Shown here one piece after another: positions 63,185-64,000 of a stretch of 64,000 nucleotides of DNA. The notes under the pieces were generated by a model that worked only from the letters and a program-made list of their open reading frames with translations, was not told the origin of the DNA and made no database searches. The number at the start of each line of letters is the position of its first letter. Position 1 is the stretch's first letter. The stretch covers positions 18,665-82,664 of the forward strand of contig JALZWM010000018.1 in assembly GCA_023300105.1 (NCBI GenBank), given 5' to 3'. Source of the stretch: Hellea sp. (GTDB lineage: Bacteria; Pseudomonadota; Alphaproteobacteria; Caulobacterales; Maricaulaceae). Position numbers and translations under genes: made by a program.

Positions 63185-64000
63185 CTATTCCTCCGCCATA
63201 GCTGTAGGTTTACCGCGCTTGGCTATAATATAGACGCAGGGCAAAATGAGCGCCGCTCCGATATAATAACGTATGAAGATAGTTTCTTTCAAGAACACAA
63301 CACCAAGTATAGAGGCAAATACCGGCATAACAAGTGTAAGAGGTACAACAAGTGAGACGTCATATTTTCGAATGAGTTTAAAATATTGGCCATGAGCGGT
63401 AATGCTCACTGTGAACGCGGCATAGGTTGCTGCAATAAGTAAGGGCCATTTTGAGCTATCCCAAACGGCAGCTTGACCTGTTTCAAATAAAGCCGTCCCT
63501 AGGCCCATAGAGACGAATACCATGACGGCGACCCAGACAACATATTGCTTCCAATCGACATCTCCGACAGTCTTCATCAAGATAGAGCCAACAGCTAAAG
63601 AGAGGTAGGCAATGATAATATAGATCAGTCCAATATCAAATGAGAGCGCCCCCGGTTCATAAATCATAATGATTGTACCTATGAAAGCGCCTATAATACC
63701 AAGACCTCTGATAAGACCAATTTTTTCGCGCAGAAATATTACTGATAATATTGCGGCGAAGGGAATAAGCATTTGGGCAACAATGGAACTGCCAGAGGCT
63801 GACGCAGTTTGAAGCCCTGTATATAAAAATGCCAAATGTATAGGACCCGCACAAGCACAAACAAGAAGCAGCCGAATCCAGTGCTTTGGCTGCTTTATGA
63901 AAATAAAAGGTGACATGAAAATTAGGACAATAATACTTCGAATAAAAGCTAGCATAAAGGGCGGAACAGGGCTGCTGCCAAGCGCCCAAGCACTGACGGC
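63185..64000 (-). CDS. DMT/EamA family transporter (5' end beyond window)
   Basis: Reading continues upstream of the track's Met (63955) in the same frame to the window edge (VSAWALGSSPVPPFMLAFIRS), which aligns with helix 1-2 of EamA proteins, so the gene is truncated by the window. About nine membrane helices are visible. Typical EamA features are QTASASGSSIVAQMLIPFAAILSVIFLREKI (quoted in part) and the mirrored C-terminal repeat PLTLVMPVFASILGVVFLKE. It would export a small metabolite of unknown identity. It is the first visible gene of a leftward run with DUF1801 and the amidase. Confidence 0.9.
   Translation of the reverse strand, partial: AVSAWALGSSPVPPFMLAFIRSIIVLIFMSPFIFIKQPKHWIRLLLVCACAGPIHLAFLYTGLQTASASGSSIVAQMLIPFAAILSVIFLREKIGLIRGLGIIGAFIGTIIMIYEPGALSFDIGLIYIIIAYLSLAVGSILMKTVGDVDWKQYVVWVAVMVFVSMGLGTALFETGQAAVWDSSKWPLLIAATYAAFTVSITAHGQYFKLIRKYDVSLVVPLTLVMPVFASILGVVFLKETIFIRYYIGAALILPCVYIIAKRGKPTAMAEE

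Noticed and set aside
1-64000. tRNA or rRNA genes, CRISPR arrays, intact insertion sequences, toxin-antitoxin or phage-defence clusters
   Set aside because: No characteristic T-loops, repeat-spacer pattern, transposase ORFs or defence-gene motifs were found on reading both strands by eye.

Overview
The window looks like the replication-origin region of an alphaproteobacterium of the Caulobacterales/Maricaulales type (Hyphomonadaceae-like, probably marine), judged from gene content and order rather than from a database search. The main evidence is the ppsR(DUF299)/hemE divergent pair flanking an AT-rich intergenic region with DnaA-like boxes, a perfect CtrA box and GANTC (CcrM) sites, which is the layout of Caulobacter Cori. 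Supporting evidence is the chromosomal parABS locus with three perfect parS sites about 6 kb away, the DUF3576-leuS-lptE-holA and ffh-rpsP blocks, and a DUF4167 gene. Base composition is moderately AT-rich and becomes visibly more so around hemE-hemJ-rho-panE. No rRNA, tRNA, CRISPR array, intact insertion sequence or prophage was seen.

Layout. 1-5 kb: a truncated MscK-like mechanosensitive channel, a DUF4282 protein with a histone-H1-like tail, and an M23 peptidase. 5-29 kb: mixed housekeeping genes: YdbH-type envelope lipid-transport protein, Leu/Glu dehydrogenase, CobT-like protein, retropepsin-like protease, TauE exporter, dusA, dapD, PBP1-type transglycosylase/transpeptidase, CPA1 antiporter, an SDR-monooxygenase fusion, DPP4, TrkH, Hsp33, phosphomannomutase, an unannotated 30-residue membrane microprotein and TerC. 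29.5-35.3 kb: parB-parA-rsmG-mnmG-mnmE, all leftward, with parS sites inside or next to rsmG and mnmG. 36.2-39.8 kb: dnaQ-coaE-aroE-maf-ppsR in a tightly overlapping leftward operon. 39.83-40.25 kb: the predicted origin. 40.25-43.1 kb: hemE-hemJ-rho rightward, with a possible rho leader peptide. 43.2-47.3 kb: panE-like reductase, an Hsp20 pseudogene, an exported methyltransferase-like lipoprotein, an SCP2 protein and an alpha/beta hydrolase. 47.3-52 kb: holA-lptE-leuS and DUF3576. 52-57 kb: a porin with a long disordered N-terminus, a structured leader, ffh and rpsP. 57-64 kb: a glycosyltransferase, queG, GST, a CDF transporter, DUF4167, an amidase, a deleted DUF1801 gene and a truncated DMT transporter.

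Together the centre handles chromosome replication and segregation (origin, ParABS, DnaQ, HolA), tRNA modification (MnmE, MnmG, DusA, QueG, LeuS) and envelope biogenesis (M23, PBP1, YdbH, LptE, porin, amidase). The mnmE-to-parB block sits on the ppsR side of the origin. In the order I recall from Caulobacter and rhizobia it follows rho on the hemE side, so a rearrangement around the origin is likely.

Most of the window is ordinary conserved genome. I did not find a convincing new multi-gene system. The observations most worth following are the origin/parS architecture and rearrangement, the microprotein between pgm and terC, the CobT-like protein with changed catalytic motifs, the SDR-ABM fusion, the decayed hsp20, terminators that abut start codons (leuS and a hydrolase), and the structured leader before ffh.
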